Positions 5,147 to 5,827 of a stretch of DNA of 5,827 nt are shown here, in pieces. The notes under the pieces are model-generated. The model had not been told where the DNA came from. It saw only the letters and a list, made by a program, of their open reading frames with translations, and ran no database searches. Within the stretch, counting starts at the first letter, position 1. Each line of letters starts with the position of its first letter. A program made the position numbers and the translations under genes. Source of the DNA: Elusimicrobia bacterium RIFCSPLOWO2_01_FULL_59_12 (GTDB lineage Bacteria > Elusimicrobiota > Elusimicrobia > 2-01-FULL-59-12); contig MGUR01000041.1 in assembly GCA_001800075.1 (NCBI GenBank), positions 2,541 to 8,367 of the forward strand, given 5' to 3'.

Positions 5147-5827
5147 ATGCCGCATCTTCTTGAACAGCCTGCCGAACGAACGTCCCAACCGCAGGGAGGC
5201 AAGCCGCGCCGGCATCCAGCCGGTTGGGGACATCGCCAGGACCAAGTGCTGAACAACATTACCCATGACCTGCGGGCTCCTCTCTGCGCCATCATGGGCT
5301 ATCTCGATCTGGTCGGCCGCCAAATGGAAAAATCAGCGTCTCCGAAAGCCGCCGAGTACCTCTCGCTCGCCAGGGAAGCCGGCGAGCGCATGCATCGCAT
5401 GATGAACGACATGCTGGAAATGTTCCGCGTAGAAAATGGGGATAGCCTTTTGCGAAAAGAACCCCTGTCTCTTTCGCTTTTCCTGCACAATGTGCGCAAC
5501 ACCTTCGCGGGCATCGCGGACCTGAAAAACATCCGCCTCCACTGCGCCGCCCCGGAAAAAACATCGACCTGGGCCGACCCGCGTTACCTGGGCAGGGTGT
5601 TTGATAATCTGGTCTCCAACGCCCTCAAGTTCACGCCGGACGGCGGTTCTGTTCATCTCCGGGCAAGCCGGGACGCGGGCCGTATTCTCTTTGAAGTGGC
5701 CGACACCGGCCGCGGCATTCCGCCGGAAAATCAGAAGCGGATCTTCGAAAAGTTCCAGCACGTGCAGCCTTCCGACCGTCACCGGGGGTACGGCATGGGC
5801 TTGGCCGTCGTCAAAGCGATCGTCAAA
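5147..5827 (+). CDS. Soluble sensor histidine kinase, partial (runs off the window end)
   Basis: The first 227 residues of a histidine kinase; no stop is reached before the window ends. It autophosphorylates on His and passes the phosphate to a response regulator, very probably the one encoded just upstream. Visible parts: the HisKA dimerisation/phosphoacceptor domain (about 31-97) with H-box THDLRAPL, His40 being the phosphorylated residue; and the HATPase_c domain from about 140, with N-box DNLVSNALKFTP (153-164), G1 box DTGRGIP (186-192), F-box FEKF (200-203) and a G2 region GYGMGLA (214-220). Residues 1-30 are polar and hold no PAS, HAMP or membrane segment, so the kinase is cytoplasmic with no evident N-terminal sensor. 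The ATG follows a GGGGGGGAA ribosome-binding site at 5136-5144, and the gene is co-transcribed with the regulator. Only a few residues of the kinase core are likely to lie beyond the edge. Confidence 0.92.
   Translation, partial: MPHLLEQPAERTSQPQGGKPRRHPAGWGHRQDQVLNNITHDLRAPLCAIMGYLDLVGRQMEKSASPKAAEYLSLAREAGERMHRMMNDMLEMFRVENGDSLLRKEPLSLSLFLHNVRNTFAGIADLKNIRLHCAAPEKTSTWADPRYLGRVFDNLVSNALKFTPDGGSVHLRASRDAGRILFEVADTGRGIPPENQKRIFEKFQHVQPSDRHRGYGMGLAVVKAIVK

Noticed and set aside
4201..5295. Long reverse-strand open frame of 364 codons opposite the response regulator
   Set aside because: The + strand encodes an unmistakable receiver/winged-helix protein and the start of a kinase over the same bases. 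The reverse translation is His/Arg/Gly-rich without motifs, as expected of a GC-rich shadow.

Overview
This GC-rich bacterial window carries five clear genes, all on the + strand, plus one doubtful small ORF. The reverse-strand open frames look like GC-driven shadows. Nothing here fixes the taxon. The tight spacing, GTG starts and soluble response regulator/kinase pair would fit an environmental bacterium of a poorly sampled phylum such as Elusimicrobiota, but that is only an impression.

Left block (1-1538): a complete FAD-linked oxidase/dehydrogenase of the GlcD/D-lactate dehydrogenase type. A perfect TATAAT overlaps its stop codon and may be the -10 element of a promoter for the next gene.

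Middle block (1593-3989): a short Rho transcription-termination factor that keeps the whole ATPase/translocase domain but lacks the usual N-terminal RNA-binding (OB-fold) domain. It is followed by a DEDDh 3'-5' exonuclease with an ExoX-like C-terminus, then an unrecognised, probably beta-rich protein, then a doubtful 35-residue ORF. Each junction is a 4-base start/stop overlap (GTGA, ATGA, ATGA), so the block looks like one translationally coupled operon.

Non-coding stretch (3990-4296): about 300 bases in two parts. The first part holds GC-rich inverted repeats with two mutually exclusive pairings. The second is more AT-rich and holds an array of five T(A/T)A(C/T) cores spaced exactly 11 bases apart, overlapping a promoter-like sequence. 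This is the layout expected for an OmpR/PhoB-family operator. A strong ribosome-binding site sits in a small hairpin loop just before the next gene.

Right block (4297-5827): an OmpR/PhoB-type response regulator with an unusual 55-residue C-terminal tail, then a soluble histidine kinase cut by the window end. They form a two-component operon that probably controls its own expression through the 11-base array. DNA inside the regulator's tail, 35 bases before the kinase start, can fold into a compact four-way-junction cloverleaf of 65 bases that I cannot assign to a known class.

The three observations most worth following are the OB-less Rho in its exonuclease operon, the 11-base operator array, and the cloverleaf between regulator and kinase.
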